Positions 45,091-56,723 of a stretch of 64,000 bases of DNA are shown here, in pieces. The notes under the pieces are model-generated. The model saw only the letters and a list, made by a program, of their open reading frames with translations. It had not been told where the DNA came from and did no database searches. The stretch is from Aspidapion aeneum. Taxonomy: Eukaryota; Arthropoda; Insecta; Coleoptera; Brentidae. Each line of letters opens with the position of its first letter. Positions within the stretch are counted from its first letter, which is position 1. The stretch spans positions 42,588,735 to 42,652,734 of the forward strand of contig OY755044.1 in assembly GCA_963576565.1 (NCBI GenBank), read 5' to 3'. A program made the translations under genes and the position numbers.

Positions 45091-46420
45091 ATTTTTATAT
45101 ATTTTTTACAGTTTTAGTTTACATTTTTTGCCAAGGACCCTCATTTTTTCAATTTTTAAATGCCCTGAGAGCAAGGCCTTTTAATGCTTCATTATCTATT
45201 TTGTTTTGTACAAAATGTTAAACTCATATATTGTATGCCCGCAATTAGAAAAACGATAACTGCAGTGGACTGTATATATTTTATTAAATGAAAGCGCGAA
45301 CAAACAAAAATATATTGATATTAAATCACGAAATAATCAAAAGGTCCATAGTTAATTGATGGTACCACACAACGGAAATCAGAAACAAAGCACTCACCAG
45401 TTTGCAGCCAATTTCTCCACGTTCCAGGGGCCCCTGTCTTGATCTAATGATGTCACCACGTAGCTGAAGGGCTGAAGTTTCTAGTTCTATGCTTCAGTAC
45501 ACCAAAATCGAGCACTTTCAAGTGTAGAAATTTGAAATAGTTGGAGAAAGTAAATTAACACGCCATTTTCTCGAGGCGGTAGAAAAGGATCTCACAGATT
45601 GTTGGTGCGCATGTCGAAATGCGCGAAAATGTACTCTGTCCGTCATCCAATTGTGTGGTTTTAAAATTAAAAACAACCGCGAAATTTAGCGGGAGCTAAC
45701 ATATATTACATATATTATTTAATAATAAATAAATTAATGGAACAAATAATTACATATTCTATAAATGGACCAAATGAATCCTTTAATATGCATATTTGCT
45801 AAAAGGGATGGGCTCAAAAAGCAATTTTGATATAATTTATATTGCAAGCTCTGCAAGCCTAAAGGCCCCTTCGAAGTATAAAATGCCAATACAGACACTT
45901 CACTCTTAATTGACTTAATATTTTTAATGTTTTTTTTTTATGCTGAAATGTGTCTTAATTTTACAAATATTGCCCAAAAAGTGTCCTTCAATTTTCTTGG
46001 AGAACGGGGGGAAGGGAGGGGGTTAGGTTAGGACATTTATTATCAGTTACCCTAAAATTAAAAAGCGCAAAGTTCTTGTTTGTCTACACCAAATTTAAAC
46101 AAAACTGCCGTGCAAAGCAGAAATTTTATTTAACTACAGACTAACTTCATTGTTTTTCAAGATAGCTACATTCTAAAAAAACTGGCTGGGGCCATTTAAA
46201 CCGGAGATTTCAATGATATAAATCTCATTTTCGAGTAAGTCGAGTTGCTTACTAGGTTTTTGCTTTGCACGGCAGAGCAGCACATTTCATAAAAATATAA
46301 AAAAATAAGTTTGAGGTATTTTTCACATTTTCTTAAAAACTAAGCTTCTAAAACAAAAATGTATACTATGCTTTATTGTAGAAAATAAAATTTCATTATT
46401 CACAAGGTATAACTTAATGG
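45091..46420. other. No gene seen
   Basis: AT-rich DNA without supported features. Confidence 0.4.
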
Positions 46421-47300
46421 GGTTAGACTGATAACAAACTCTCCAGCGGCGTCCCTTAATTGAACTAATTTAAAGAAGTTGAAAAATATCCATGTTTTTC
46501 CCAAGATTTATTCGATTTTTTTAAAAATTGTGTCTACAGGAAAGCGTGTGTCATATTTTATTATAGTAAATAAAATTTTCTTTAAAATGATGTGTAACAT
46601 GATCGGACTGGTTTTAGAGTTAAAACTTCAGGGGCATCCAAATATTAAATCAATTTTAAAAAAACAGAAACTAAACAATTTCTGTTACAGGTTTTATCTA
46701 ATTTTCTTAGAAACTAAGTTTAATATGAAAAAATATTTACCATACTTATAGAAAGTGAAATGTCCTTCTTAACCGTGGAAAACTCGGTAAGGTTTGACTT
46801 GTAACAAACTCTCCAGCGACGTCCGTCAATGGGGGTGGTTTAAAAAAATCATTAACAAAACATGTTTTTACACGTTTTATTTAATTTTCTTAAAAACCAA
46901 GCTCTTTAGTAAAAAGTATGTTCCATACTTCGTCATAGACAATAAAATTTCCTTCAAACGATATATAACAAAGTGAAGGTTTTTCCAAATTCATCAAACT
47001 AATCAATTTTTTTATAGGTTTTATCCAATTTTCGTAAGAACTCAGCTTATAATACTTTAGGATGTTTCACAAAATGTGATAGAAAATATGGCTAACTCTC
47101 CAGGCAGAAGCGTCCGTACTTCACTTTTAAATGTGTGACATAAACACATTATACTGCACCGTTTAAAAGAAAATTTTATTGTGTACAATAAAGTATACTA
47201 CACATTTTTCTCAAGTTTTTGAGAAAATTTTATAAAACCTACAATAAACATGTTTTTTTCTAAATAATCTCAATTTACGAACGCCACTGAAGTTCCACTT
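46250..47300 (-). repeat. Array of an approximately 340-bp repeat (ACGGACGCCGCTGGAGAGTT)
   Basis: The anchor word, reversed as AACTCTCCAGC, occurs at about 46,437, 46,806 and 47,095. Between anchors similar words recur (TTTTATTGTCTACAATAAAG-like, AAGCTTAGTTTTTGAGAAAATT-like). The same repeat in the opposite orientation forms the array at 61,200-62,110. Frames here (46,479-46,976) are repeat-derived. Confidence 0.75.
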
Positions 47301-47937
47301 CCTTTTTCTAACCTTATTGACCAATACATTGTTTGGTTCTTCAATTTTCGATAAAACGGTTAGCTTTCAAGAAAATTAAATAAAACTGAAAAAAAATAGG
47401 TTTGTGAGGGTTTGGGGGATTTTCTCCGTCCCTGTCGATATTTAGAGTTGGCAACAGGGATATTCGGATTTAGCGGGGTCGAGTTAGGAGAATATGAATA
47501 ATAATAGCATAAATCGAGAGACATCCGCTAAAAAAATCTTTATTTTAAAAATGATGCAGTGCATTTTTTTTTATAATTTTTTTGATTTTCGCACGCTCTC
47601 AGGAAAAAGGCTGTACCTAACTCGTGCCGAAAGCATCTTTTTCGCACTTTATAATAGCCGGACCTCCGGATTAAATACCTCGCTTTCATTATACTGGAAG
47701 TAAGCCTACTTTATTTCTTTATTTTATAAAACTCACGTAGCTGTACACGCTGCACACCTATATGTTTTCAGCGATATCGACTAAATTTCATCATTAGACC
47801 AATATTTCAAAATATATCCGGGGCTAATTTTAAAATTTAAAACATCCCTGTCGCGCCGCGTCGTTTATGTCGCCGTAATTGAATTTCGTGTAACAATAAC
47901 GTTTTTACTAAAACCCGATTAACAACGTTACATAAAA
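47300..47937. other. No gene seen
   Basis: A frame at 47,494-47,703 lacks any domain. Confidence 0.4.
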
Positions 47938-47938
47938 C

Positions 47939-48170
47939 GTCCCGTGTCTGCATCAACTTTCGTTATTTCTTTACCGGTATAGGGGAATGAAGGGCTAGGT
48001 AATTTTTAACATGAAATAGTTGTCACTATTTTATAATAGTACCAAATTGTATACCAATGGACCATTCTTAAATTTCCTGAACACCAAAGATGCATGGAAG
48101 TTTTATGCATCTTTGATTACCACACTCAATGTTTTTTTAATGTGTTTTCTTCAAAATTCCTAAAATTTTG
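47939..48170 (+). repeat. Direct repeat unit A1
   Basis: GTCCCGTGTCTGCATCAACT through ACCGGTATAGGGGAATGAAG to CAATGTTTTTTTAATGTGTT. Repeated at 49,546 and, in part, at 49,769. Confidence 0.85.
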
Positions 48171-48192
48171 CGTTACGCCATTTATGAATGTT

Positions 48193-49544
48193 ACACAAAA
48201 ACATTTTAATAACGTCAAAATAATGTATGAGTTAAAAACATAACGTTAGGTTGGATGTTAGTTTTAACGTCATATTCATAGTGAAAAAGAAGCTTAATAA
48301 CCCGTTTTCTGACGTTACAAAAATAATCTTATGTTATAATAACGTTTTTTTAAAGTGTATTTCGAAAGTTAAAATAATATTGATTTTTAACAGTGGAAAA
48401 GAAATGTTTTTCTAACATTGAAAAATAAATGTTTTTTTAACAATAAAAATATATATTTTTTCCAAATATCTCTAAAGATAAGGTAACATAAATAACGTAA
48501 ATAAAATTCTTCCATTTTCGAAACGTAGGGCAGCAACAGTCTGTTAAGGTTTTCGTGAACTCGACACTCAGTAAAGGAAATTCGGATCCGTAGATTCTGA
48601 AAATAAAATTTTTAATTATATGTAAACAATAATTTTGTAGTAAGTGCCTCGCTTTCGTTCTCATTAATGCTAATTGAATACAAGGCAAACAATATTCAAC
48701 TGAATGCTCGTTTGAAATTTGCACTCTGATCGGATGGGGTCCCGTGCCGAGGCATTCGTTTGGTCCCGCTGCGAGGCTTGCGAATTCTGTCTCAAATGAA
48801 TACGCGACTTAAGGTCCGGCGGCTAATCATTCGCGGTCGCATTCCCTCTCTAATTAACTCTAACGTAGGTATGCGATATTCCATACAAAACAATTTTTTA
48901 ACTTTTGTTTACTTTTCTTACCTAATTTTGTGATGCTTCATTTAAATCACTGCATACATATTTGTTATTGTTTAACTATACCATCTCTTCCACACAACTG
49001 GTGTATATTCCTATCCAAATATGTATTCACTATCATTAACAATAATTGTGCTTTTAATTTGCTTTTTACTACAAAAGGTAAATATTTTAACCAAAATTGC
49101 ACAAATTGTATCTGCTACCGACTCGTATGAACTCGCAGCGTAATGCAACTAAAAATGGCGATAGCCCGTTCTGGTAGTGGAACTATGCGCCAGCGCCCTC
49201 TATAGTATAATTTTTTTAATGTTTAAAAAACAAAACATTTATTAGCTTCATATATCTTAAATTAAACGTTAGAAATGAGATCTAGGAAAAACATTATAAA
49301 AATAACCATATATTGATGGTATTATTTGTATGTTAATAAAATTATGGTTTTTTAAATATTGGTTTCTTAACGTTATTAAGAAATATATTTTTGGTAATGC
49401 TTTTACATGAAATTTTCGTTAGGATTTTCAACATGTTTTTTTAATGTTAAAGTTGACTTAATTTTAACACAAATTTGTGCTAGAAAAAAAACATTTTTTT
49501 TTCAACATTTATTTAACGTTTTTTACGATTTTGTGCTTAGTGGG
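48193..49544 (-). mobile_element. CCCACTAAGCACAA element, copy 1
   Basis: Its right terminus is TTTTGTGCTTAGTGGG, the inverse of the left end of the copy at 56,724-58,044, and the two are inverted copies over about 1.3 kb. The left terminus has lost its CCACTAA end. The interior is rich in AACGTT and AAAAACATT words and holds a GC-richer patch with GCCGCGAATGATTAG-type words (48,730-48,860). No transposase is visible. It is sandwiched between direct repeats A1 and A2. Confidence 0.78.
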
Positions 49545-49545
49545 G

Positions 49546-49910
49546 CGTCCCGTGTCTGCATCAACTTTCGTGATTTCTTGACCGGTATAGGGGAATGAAG
49601 GGTTAGGTAATGCTTAACATGAAATAGTGGTCACTAATTTATAATAGTACCAAATTATATACCAATCGACCATTCCTAAATTTCGTAACGCCAAAGATAC
49701 GTGAAAGATTCATGCATCTTTGATAATCCACAGTCAATGTTTTTTTAATGTGTTTTTTTTCAAAATGCGTAAAACGTTACTTATTTCATTACCGGTATAG
49801 GGAAATAAAGGATCGTAATGCTCAACAGGAATAGCGGCAACTATTTTATAATAGTACTAAATTTTATATACTAAGGACCTATTCTTAATTTCCGTAACGT
49901 TAAAATCCAT
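49546..49910 (+). repeat. Direct repeat units A2 and A3
   Basis: A2 (49,546-49,768) copies A1 with scattered differences; A3 (49,769-49,910) is a shorter, more diverged copy beginning at the ACCGGTATAGGG portion. Confidence 0.82.
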
Positions 49911-50340
49911 TTTTCCTTCGTCTCTTAGTTTGCTGTAATATAAAATAATGGATAGGTAATGCATTGTTTCTTTAAAAGGCAGATGCGTTTTTTTGCATGA
50001 CTACAAAGGGACAATCTGTTTTTATTTCCTTTGTAAATGGCTCTTTCTAGTCAAGCTTTAATAGAATAGATGTGGTTGATCGCTCCCAAATAAAACATTC
50101 AATAGATTTTGATGCTTTTTTTGACCAAGTGTAAACAGGGGGTATTAACACTTAAATAAGGGATAATTTTTCCCTTACCTATACTTGCAGCGTGGGCCTA
50201 CATAATAAGTGGATTCTACATTTTTTGCTAAATGCTGCTTGACATGTGCCGGTAATTAGTTACAGTCAATGCTAGACAAGATTAATATCATGAAACACCT
50301 TGTTTAAATCTGGTTAATGCCTAAAAAATAAAAATGCAAT

Positions 50341-50349
50341 AAAAAAAAA
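50341..50349 (-). terminator. RNA polymerase III terminator of the tRNA gene
   Basis: A run of nine T on the minus strand starts six bases after the tRNA 3' end, a standard Pol III stop. Confidence 0.85.
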
Positions 50350-50354
50350 TATTT

Positions 50355-50436
50355 CGCAGTCGGTAGGATTCGAACCTACGCTCCCAGAGGGAATCTGATT
50401 TCTAGTCAGACGCCTTAACCGCTCGGCCACGACTGC
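50355..50436 (-). tRNA. tRNA-Ser (anticodon AGA)
   Basis: The minus strand begins GCAGTCGTGGCCGAGCGGTT and ends with CGACTGC plus discriminator G; the 7-bp acceptor stem GCAGTCG/CGACTGC is perfect. The anticodon arm is CTGA-type paired around loop CTAGAAA with anticodon AGA, which reads UCU serine codons. The variable arm is long (TTCCCTCTGGGAGC), as in serine tRNAs. The T arm is GTAGGTTCGAATCCTAC. The internal A box (TGGCCGAGCGG) and B box (GGTTCGAATCC) are intact, there is no intron, and the length is 82 nt. CCA is not encoded, as expected in eukaryotes. It appears functional and is the only host gene I can support here. The neighbours are repeats on both sides. Confidence 0.97.
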
Positions 50437-51454
50437 TCATGAAAAATTATGCAGGCTAACTGTTGGCGAACTGGAGAATAAAATAGAAGATAAGCGATAT
50501 CGCCACAGTCTATAAGATATCAAGAGCGAACCAGTAGTGCCAACACGAGATATTTCACAGTGAAAAATAAACATTGTTAGTAGTGTTACCCAATTAGACG
50601 AAGAGAAAGATAACGAAATAAACGTTAATTAATAAAAAATGTTATTAGGAAATATTATATATTGTATATTTTCTTAAATACCTAAATAATAGGGTTGTCA
50701 GCATATACGTAATATTCCACGTATATGGTTGTCAGATACCACGATTTAGAGAGATTGATATGAGGAGAACGTAAGAACCCAGCAAGTACAACAAGATTGC
50801 AGTAATATCACTGTATTGTAACTGCGAGATATAAAATGTACTCAGCGATGTACTTTGTAAATTACTGGGCACTTACATGTAAAGCCAAATGTCCGCAACA
50901 TAGCGGTAGGGTGAAATATCTGTACAACATATCATTGAGACATTATAGGTTTGTCATTAAATAACATTAGGGAGAAGTTACGTTGATTGTCTACTGCGAT
51001 GTACTTTTTGCGTTATGCAAGACTTACATGTAACGCCAAATGTCCGCAACATAGCAGTGCTCTATAACATCCCAGCTACATAACATTGTTAAACAAATTA
51101 TTTTTCACCAGTTAACATTATGAAGAAGTTTATGTGATATAAAATTGCTAGTTGCAATACTTTATCGCCAAATCACATTACATGGAAGTTGATATGATAT
51201 ATTATAAAGACGTTGACGCGATTTAAAGTTAATTTCTGCATTTATTTTATCCATAAATAACATAACAAAGAAGTTGATATGATGAAACAGTGCAATATTA
51301 CTAAATAACGTCGCAAAGAAGTTAACATGGTACTTTCTCTAGATGTTCTTACATATGTTACATCAACGTTAAGAAGCAACGTGGCATCAACGTTAAAAGG
51401 CAACGTGACACACGTTCCCACGCCACGTTGCCTTCGAAGGAATTTTCTGTACCA

Positions 51455-51740
51455 AACGGCTTGGAGGTGAAAAGTTCTCACTTCGAATCAGCCGCGAAGA
51501 ATCATGTTTGCCAATGATTTTTATTAAAATAAATATTTATTTTATTAATATATAAAATAAATATTTATATTTATAAATACATAAATATTTATTTTATTTA
51601 CTTATAAAATATGTATTTCATTAAAAAACATTGGCAAACATGATTCCCCGCTACTGATTCGCAGCGAAAACTTTTCGCCTCCAAGCCGGTTGGTCCCAGA
51701 ACAGTCATTCGCGACAAATCAGCCGTGACGAATCGTCCCA
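51455..51740. mobile_element. Small palindrome with GAATCAGCCGCGAA words
   Basis: GGCTTGGAGGTGAAAAGTT...GAATCAGCCGCG...AATCATGTTTGCCAATG (51,461-51,515) is mirrored at 51,635-51,692, around an AT-only core of ATAAATATTTATTTTAT words. It shares the GCGACAAATCAGCC vocabulary with 20,305-20,375 and 57,430-57,560. Confidence 0.72.
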
Positions 51741-52169
51741 GTCAGTGTTTTTAAAATAAATACACCACAAGTAAACTTTTAATAAATTGTATTTATTAAT
51801 AATATATATATATATATATATTAACTTGAACAGAGACAAATAAACTTTATCTAATCTACATTTTATAACTAGTTTTATTTGATATTAGCATTCCAGCGGT
51901 AATATACTTATATGGCCTCTTACTCCCACCCAAAAAGTTAATTTAGTTTCAAAAAAATTCTTAAATATTTAACTGTTTGTTTGTCTTCATTATGCATTTA
52001 AAATATATACAAGCTTAAAAACCAAGTTTTGAAAAATATAGGTTTTTAATTTTTCTCAAAAATATGGATTGTGAGTCCTATGTTACCTGTCGTGTAACAT
52101 AGTGCCACATTATCTTTGGAACGTTAAAAATATAAATTTAATAAATTAATACTTAACATTAATGACTTA

Positions 52170-53175
52170 CTTTTCTGTCCAAAAATAAAGATAATAGATA
52201 ATAAATTTTATATAAGCTATGTGCCAAAGTTGCTTCGTTTCCGAGATACAGGGTGTTAAATTTAAAAAATAAAAATCGATTTTTTAAAATATTATGCACA
52301 GTTTTCAATGTATTGTTTTCAAAATTGATACCTGCATGGGGATTCTTTAAGATGCGAAATCCGAATGTGGACACATTTTTACTACAGCCGTTAGATAGCG
52401 CTTCACGCTGCACTTTTGATGGTTTAAAATGACTAACTACTTTCTTACATTTTTTTTGTTAAGAAAGTAATATTGTAAGCAATATTCAGCTAAGGAGGTG
52501 CACTTTTTAAAATCCGCTAAAATTAGCCGATTTCGAGATATTTAGGTTTTTAGTGTTCGATCCTGCACTGAAATATTTTTATGAATATTTCTAATGAATT
52601 TGTCAAAAATAATTTTTTGTGACATTTAAGGATGAAATTTGGTCAGTTAACTAATAGTGCCCAATCGATTATTCTAAAATGATAATATAATATTTTTATT
52701 GTTTTAAATTTTTTCATTTTTTTATTCAAAATAATTAGATTATTCCGATGCGGCAACGAGCATCAAAAAAATCTTTAAAACGGCTTACTTTAGCGAATTT
52801 TAACGAGAGTACTTTTTTTGATGTGAAATGCTTAAAAAATTTTGTTTTTAACAAAAAAATAAAAATTACATTGAAAAAAAAGTTATGGTCCTTTTAAGTA
52901 ATCAGAACTGCAGTGTGAAGCGCCCTCTAACGGCCATACTAAATAGGTTTCCATATTCGAGTTTTGCATCTCAAAAAACCCTTGGGTAATAAATTTGAAA
53001 ATAATAAGTTTAAAAACTCTTCATAATATTTAAAAAATCGATTTTTATTTTTTAACTGTATCTCGGAAACAGAGCAATTTTGGACCATAGCTTATATAAA
53101 CTTTTTTCTCTATTTTGGTTGTAAAATATGTGGTTAAAATAATGACGTCTAATTTCAGGACACCCTGTGTACAGG
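52170..53175. mobile_element. Palindromic MITE with CAGGGTGTT ends
   Basis: The arms 52,195-52,430 and 52,905-53,100 are inverted copies, both containing TTTCCGAGATACAG, AAAAATCGATTTTTTAAA and CGTTAGATAGCGCTTCAC-type sequence. The right side ends in a double terminus, ACACCCTGTGTACAGGGTGT (about 53,160-53,179), as though two such elements abut. The minus-strand frames here are palindrome by-products. Confidence 0.75.
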
Positions 53176-53269
53176 GTGTTCCAAGTTAAGTGTCCACCAT
53201 TGCTAAATTTATTATTAAAGATAAAAAAAAGTTTAAACTGGCAAACTAGTAGAACTTTTGCTGCCAAAT

Positions 53270-54390
53270 TAAAATAAAAATTCGAGCATCGCGTTTTCGA
53301 GTTTTTTCAAAAAACATTTTTATTTATTTTTTAAGTAGAGCAACCTGTATTTTTTTTTCTGTAAGGGCTTTCAATTCAAAACAAAAATAGTGTTTGAATG
53401 TTTTTCATAAAGTTAAAAATAACAAAGATATTCCAAATTCAAAATTACACTTAGACTGTTTTCTACCAAATAAAATTTCAGTACTTGCTTAATTTTTAAT
53501 ATCTTCATTATTTTTGGCTTTGGGAAAAAAACTCAAAAACTATTTCTTCATCGTAAATGGCGTCATTATTACCAATCTACCACACGAGCCAACCATTGAG
53601 AGCTGCTTCCAGTCTGTTGTCGTTGATTTCATTGTGGAGTAGCTGCCTTAAGTTAATGAATGAATATGCAAAACTCTGATACACCTGGATATGCCACTGG
53701 GTCATGGACTTTCTTGTCCTTAGGAGATTCTTAGTCTGAAAAAAAAACTTACATAGGTATAGAGTTTAACAGTACATGAAAATCAATAAATAAAAATTCG
53801 AGCATCGCATTCAAAAAACATATTTATTTATTTTTTAAATAGAGCAACCTGTATTTGATTTTTGTAAGGGCCTTTCAGTTCCAAACAAAAATAGTGTTTG
53901 AATGTTTTTCATAAAGTTAAAAATAACAAAGATATTCCAAATTCAAAATTACACTTAGACTGTTCTACCAAATAATTTTAATTTTAAATATCTTCATTAT
54001 TTTTGGCTTTGGGAAAAAAATTTAAAACCTATTTTTGTATAGAATTTAAAGACCAATTACAAAAATAAAATACAGGGTGTTATTTTTTTTTTAATGATGT
54101 ATTTTTGAAAAATCTCGAAAATGTGATGTTTGATTGTTTTTTTGATTTCACCATCGTAAACGGCGTCATTATTACCAATCTACCACACGAGTCAACCATT
54201 GAGAGCTGCTTCCAGTCTGTTGTCATTGATTTCATTGTGGAGTAGCTGCCTTAAGTTAATGAATGAATATGCAAAACTCTGATACACCTGGATATGCCAC
54301 TGGGTCGTGGACTTTCTTGTCCTTAGTAGATTCTTAGTCTGAAAAAAAACTTACATAGGTATAGAGTTTAACAGTACATGAAAATCAATA
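53270..54390. repeat. Tandem duplication of an approximately 520-600-bp segment
   Basis: Copy A is about 53,270-53,791 and copy B about 53,792-54,390. Both start AATAAAAATTCGAGCATCGC and end GTACATGAAAATCAATA. Copy B carries an extra segment of about 80 bp containing ACAGGGTGTT (about 54,073). On the minus strand both contain CAG followed by about 50 open codons (NLLRTRKS, QVYQSFAYSFINLRQLLHNE). Confidence 0.85.
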
Positions 54391-54712
54391 GACCATGATC
54401 TAAAATCGCTTACAAACAAATCCTTATTAACAAAACTTTGATCATTACATTGAAGACAACAACAATTATTGTTTACCCCCTCACGCCTACTATCAGACAC
54501 ACTTTGCTCTTTTTTAGTCACCCCTTGCTTATCACCTGCCACCCCTTGCCTATCCTGCTTATCCACAACCCCTTGGAAAATCTCAGAGACCCCCCTAATT
54601 CCATGTGCACATGATCATCAAAACCATCTAAATTAAGCCCCAAACTTGCATTAGGAACATATCCTTTTTCTTCTGCTTGCTTAGAGCATACCTCAGAAGT
54701 TTTTGATTTCAT
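54351..54712 (-). other. Unassigned open frame, possible exon or transposon ORF fragment
   Basis: Two minus-strand frames (54,712-54,518 and 54,566-54,351) join if one base is corrected in a G-run near 54,590. They give about 115 residues starting MKSKTSEVCSKQAEEKGYV, continuing through KDLFVSDFRSWSIDFHVL. I do not recognise the family; composition is polar with a CCCLQC cluster. It ends just before a GTAAGT word at 54,351, which is followed closely by TTTTTTTTCAG; that gap is too short for an intron. It could be a captured exon or an ORF of an unknown element. Confidence 0.3.
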
Positions 54713-54719
54713 GAATGCT

Positions 54720-55030
54720 GAACCTTTGTGAAAACCCTTTGAAATACCCCCTTCAAAAACCCTAGCCTAAATCTTTTGCCTTAATCTTCGGCGATGCAAC
54801 ACTTATCACTTACCGATGGACGAGACGATTAAAAAAAATCACGGCAGCTTCCACAGAACACCAAGCAACTTCGAAAACCTGCCAAAAACACGAAGCCCCA
54901 TGAAAGCACACACAAAAAAGACGACGAGGTTAAAAAAAGTGGGGATAATACCACTTTCTTCTTCTCTGTCATGAAATAAATATGTTTACATGCGACATCT
55001 CAAATTGATCTAAACGAAACATTTTTGAGA
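54720..55030. other. No gene seen
   Basis: Upstream side of the unassigned frame. A GTAAGTGATAAG donor-like word on the minus strand lies at about 54,808-54,819. Confidence 0.3.
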
Positions 55031-55299
55031 CGTTTTTTAATGACAAAACTAAAGTCTCAATGATATGTTGTAAAGATGTCTTTGCCTACCGCTACGTTGC
55101 TTTACATGTAAGTCTTACATAATGCAAAAAATACATCGCGATAGATAATCAACATATCTTCTCCCTAATGTTATTAAGTCTAAAGATGTTTCTGCCTACC
55201 GCTATGTTGCGGACAATTGGCTTTACATGTAAGTGCCTCGTAATTTACAAAGTACATCTTTGAGTTATAAAACTTTGATATTACCGCGATTTTTAGCTC

Positions 55300-55432
55300 A
55301 CACTACTACTATACTATAGTAGTGTGAGCTATGGTGATCCTAATTTTTTCGAGAAAAAAAAAGTTGCTCCGATTTCAAAATTTTTTATATATCTTTGCGT
55401 TTCAGATGATTCTGAAACTTTTTTGTTGCGCC

Positions 55433-55486
<54 letters not shown>

Positions 55487-56045
55487 ATGTCTGTCTGTCT
55501 GTCTGTCTGTCTGTGTGTCTGTCCGTCTGTCTGTCTGTATGTCTGTCTGTAACGACCAACGCGCATAACTCAAAAACGGCTTGCCCGATTTTAATAAAAT
55601 TTGGTACCCAGGCTGGGTTTTGGGTCGAGATGGTCCCATTTAAAAATGAACAAAATCCACCGAACACAAGCCAAATAAAAGGGCGGGGGTAGATTTATGT
55701 AAAAATATGGCGTGTGTTATATCAAACGAAAGGTAATTGAGTCTAGAGTTAAAAAAAATACATTTTAGTTTATTTAAAAAAAAAAAGGGTAGGGGTAAAT
55801 TTCAAAAATTAGTGTTTAAGTAGAAATATGGCATGTCTGATATCAAACGAAAGGTAATTGAGTCTGGAGTTAAACAAAATACATTTTAGTTTAAAAAAAA
55901 GGGTGGGAGTAGATTTGAAAAAGTCAAAACATGGCTTGTGTGGTATCAAACGAAAGGTAATTGAGTCTGGAGTTCAATAAAATATACTTCAGTTTTTAGT
56001 TATATTAGCTTTCGCGTACACTATAACTATAGTACCCAGTGTGAG
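55300..56045. repeat. Repeat module with (GTCT)n and a ~120-bp minisatellite
   Basis: A short hairpin around ACTACTATACTATAGTAGT leads into GTGTGAGCTATGGTGATC, which is also at 14,360. Then come the GTCT microsatellite and CGCGCATAACTCAAAAACGG. Three imperfect copies of a unit follow around TATCAAACGAAAGGTAATTG (about 55,719, 55,840 and 55,946). The segment closes near another GTGTGAGCTTAGGTG (about 56,039). Frames through it give Ser-Val-Cys-Leu repeats. Confidence 0.75.
55433..55549. repeat. (GTCT)n microsatellite
   Basis: About 28 tetranucleotide units with a few single-base variants. Confidence 0.97.
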
Positions 56046-56723
56046 CTTAGGTGCCCATAGATTGGCAGAGTATTTACAAAAACATCAAACTGCTATTTTT
56101 GCAGTACTTTTTAAACTCACGATAGGCTGTTTGTGTCATATTGACCCAATGATAATTAGTTATGTCAAAAAGTTGATATAAAAAGAACATCGCAGGACCG
56201 CCTATTAACGTTTGTGCTTGCTGGGAATAAGCGAGTAGGTAGGTAGTTGTAAAAAAGGGTAGGCCAAATTTCCGAGTTTTTTACTTTCAGTTTTGTATGG
56301 GCTTATTTTAACTTGTCTGGTGATCAGCAGGTGTCAATGGGAAGCTGTAAGGACCTGTCATTAAATTACGTAACGCTCTAGGGGGGGAGAGGGGGTTTTG
56401 CCATGCGTTACACTTAATGTTTTTTTAATGTGTTTTTTTCTTGAAAATGCGTTACGAGGGGGGGAGGGGGTCTAATATCCTGAACTTTGGCGTTACGTAA
56501 TTTAGGGTCCATCTCACCGACATTTTTTCGGTTCCATAGCTAAGGCGTTTCTTAATATAATCATAATATGACGGAATATGGAACACTTTAGGCTAAGTGA
56601 CGAAAAAAAAAGTCGGCGCGATGGGCTATTAAGGAGGTTCCCTAACCCGGAACGAGAAAAAATAGGCGAACGGCTCATATTTTACACAAGGGCAAAACTA
56701 CAACATTCGAGGAAAGTTCACCA
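56046..56723. other. No gene; G-rich repeat patches
   Basis: AATGTTTTTTTAATGTGTTTTT at about 56,418 is shared with repeats A1/A2. Two G-rich runs occur at about 56,382-56,395 and 56,458-56,470. Confidence 0.45.

Larger units (their letters stand above)
50790..55285. mobile_element. Large foldback with doubled CTTACATGTAA-word arms
   Basis: The left arm (50,790-51,095) and right arm (55,030-55,285) are inverted. Each contains two tandem versions of a unit around GCGATGTACTTTTTGCG, CTTACATGTAACGCCAAATG and TCCGCAACATAGC. The loop of about 4 kb holds further palindromes, a tandem duplication and an unassigned open frame. Confidence 0.72.

Noticed and set aside
54338..54353. GTAAGT...TTTTTTTTCAG as a tiny intron
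   Set aside because: About 16 bases is far below the size of a functional intron; it is kept only as possible separate donor and acceptor words in a duplicated segment.
55324..55692. Ser-Val-Cys-Leu repeat frame and its Asp-Arg-Gln-Thr antisense
   Set aside because: Translation of the GTCT microsatellite.
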